A stretch of DNA of 44,227 nt, taken from JANMDU01 sp031376455 (GTDB taxonomy: Bacteria; Pseudomonadota; Gammaproteobacteria; Burkholderiales; Burkholderiaceae_C). Location: positions 1 to 44,227 of the forward strand of contig JANMDU010000091.1 in the NCBI GenBank assembly GCA_031376455.1, read 5' to 3'. The position numbers were made by a program, and so were the translations under genes. Under the pieces are notes generated by a model. That model was given only the letters and a program-made list of their open reading frames with translations. It had not been told where the DNA came from and did no database searches. Of this stretch, positions 43,496 to 44,227 are shown piece after piece (the first letter of the stretch is position 1; every line of letters starts with the position of its first letter).

Positions 43496-44208
43496 CGCCC
43501 GCCCCCGCAGGTCGCAATTAGCGCTTCTGATAAACGCAGCGCTTCTGGCGTGTTCTTCAACATCCAAGAAGGCTTGGACTCCACTGGTTGTGCAGCCAAC
43601 CAAATCGCTAAAGCGCTCACATCATCAGGTCTGAGCTTGCGTGCAATCCGTCCCATGCAATCTGGCGCCTGCGCTTTTCGCATCCCGGTTTGCCAAGCGC
43701 CAAACTGCCCGGCCATGTAGTCGCGCGGCAGGCCAAGCAGGCCGGGAACAAATGCAGCCCCAGCTAAGGTCACTCCGTGGCAGCTTGCACAAGCCTCAAT
43801 GCCCAAAAAAGCATCGCCTCGCAAAGCCAATTGCTGACCGCGCTGCATGACTGTAGCCGATGTACCCGCAGGCGGCGTTTGCGGCTCGGGATAAGGCAAT
43901 TGCAGCTGCGCGAAATACTGCGCCATCTCCATCAGTGCCACATCGCTTTGATGCTCGACCAAACCCACCATCAAGCCATAATGCCTGCGACCGTCTCGGA
44001 AATTTTTCAGTTGGTTGTAGAGATAGGGTGCGCTTTTGCCCGCAATCCGAGGGAAATACACTTCATTGGCTGTGCGCCCCACCGTGGCCGTGCTGCCCGC
44101 GCCGTGGCAAGTGGTGCAGGCCTGCATCCGTTTTGCCGTCGTTTGGGCAAAAGAAACGTTGCATAAGAAAAGTATCAGCGCTAGAGCAAAAAGTTGGATC
44201 GTTTTCAC
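43492..44208 (-). CDS. Periplasmic di-haem cytochrome c4-like protein
   Basis: The 238-residue protein has a signal peptide (about 1-21, MKTIQLFALALILFLCNVSFA split at the end) and two CxxCH motifs, CTTCH and CASCH. Each is followed by a cytochrome c-like half (YFPRIAGKSAPYLYNQLKNFRDGRR; LPRDYMAGQFGAWQTGMR). This is the cytochrome c4 pattern of electron carriers to terminal oxidases. Its TGA overlaps the start of the tri-haem gene, so the two are probably made together as an electron-transfer pair. The gene begins 19 bp from the right edge. Confidence 0.87.
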   Translation of the reverse strand: MKTIQLFALALILFLCNVSFAQTTAKRMQACTTCHGAGSTATVGRTANEVYFPRIAGKSAPYLYNQLKNFRDGRRHYGLMVGLVEHQSDVALMEMAQYFAQLQLPYPEPQTPPAGTSATVMQRGQQLALRGDAFLGIEACASCHGVTLAGAAFVPGLLGLPRDYMAGQFGAWQTGMRKAQAPDCMGRIARKLRPDDVSALAIWLAAQPVESKPSWMLKNTPEALRLSEALIATCGGGR

Positions 44209-44227
44209 GCATTCAATCGTAGCGTGG

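Overview
This 44.2 kb window is a chromosomal segment of a betaproteobacterium, most likely order Burkholderiales and probably Comamonadaceae or a close relative. The evidence is the gene content and local order: the aerobic box benzoate genes, a DUF3460 gene beside scpA, argB near slmA, a NodI/NodJ-type exporter beside psd, and hemE upstream of priA. Base composition is moderate. There are no phage genes, IS transposases, CRISPR arrays, rRNAs or tRNAs that I can see.

Positions 1-10.8k hold an aerobic benzoyl-CoA (box) catabolic cluster. A minus-strand unit runs boxC, boxB, boxA, a frameshifted DUF1016/YhcG-type nuclease gene, then a pcaF-type thiolase that leaves the window on the left. The BoxR-type regulator (XRE DNA-binding domain fused to a shikimate-kinase-like domain) lies upstream on the same strand. 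Benzoate-CoA ligase is divergent from it and is followed by a CaiB-type CoA-transferase. The route is benzoate to benzoyl-CoA (ligase), epoxidation (BoxA/BoxB), ring cleavage (BoxC) and thiolysis of 3-oxoadipyl-CoA. boxD is not in the window.

Positions 10.9k-20k hold an HtrA-like protease, 3-hydroxybutyrate dehydrogenase, a DEP-domain protein, the Mrp/ApbC Fe-S carrier, metG (split by a one-base frameshift), a BamE-like lipoprotein, DUF3460 and scpA. Positions 20k-30k hold dtd, a DUF3592 membrane protein, tyrS, an M23 peptidase, anmK, a YbdK-type ligase, a CPA2-type antiporter, an SDR protein and amn. Positions 30k-44k hold a broken minimal nucleotidyltransferase, psd, nodI/nodJ-like genes, argB, a two-component system, slmA, a PdeM-like phosphoesterase, priA, hemE and two c-type cytochrome genes.

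The outstanding feature is not one gene. It is a dispersed palindromic repeat of about 45-70 bp (called R1 here), with a CTCTGCGCAG core, a CTATGCCGGCTA block and an outer GCTATT/AATAGC inverted repeat. I count 14 copies. Six are wholly or mainly intergenic and eight lie inside genes: boxA, boxC, boxR, metG, anmK, a histidine kinase, and two in one cytochrome. All eight keep the host gene open, and all use one and the same reading frame for each orientation. They therefore add one of two recurring peptides, of AGIESAQSAIESVA type or VAYRAIDTPAIAL type. One further copy appears to supply the start codon and ribosome-binding site of the PdeM-like gene.

Other repeat structures are three long hairpins that share a template and have internally matching arms (boxB-boxA, boxC-boxB and pdeM-priA gaps), a second dispersed element R2 (two copies), two 27-bp palindromes inside the DUF1016 gene, and two in-frame short tandem repeats. 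All coordinates and alignments were read by eye.
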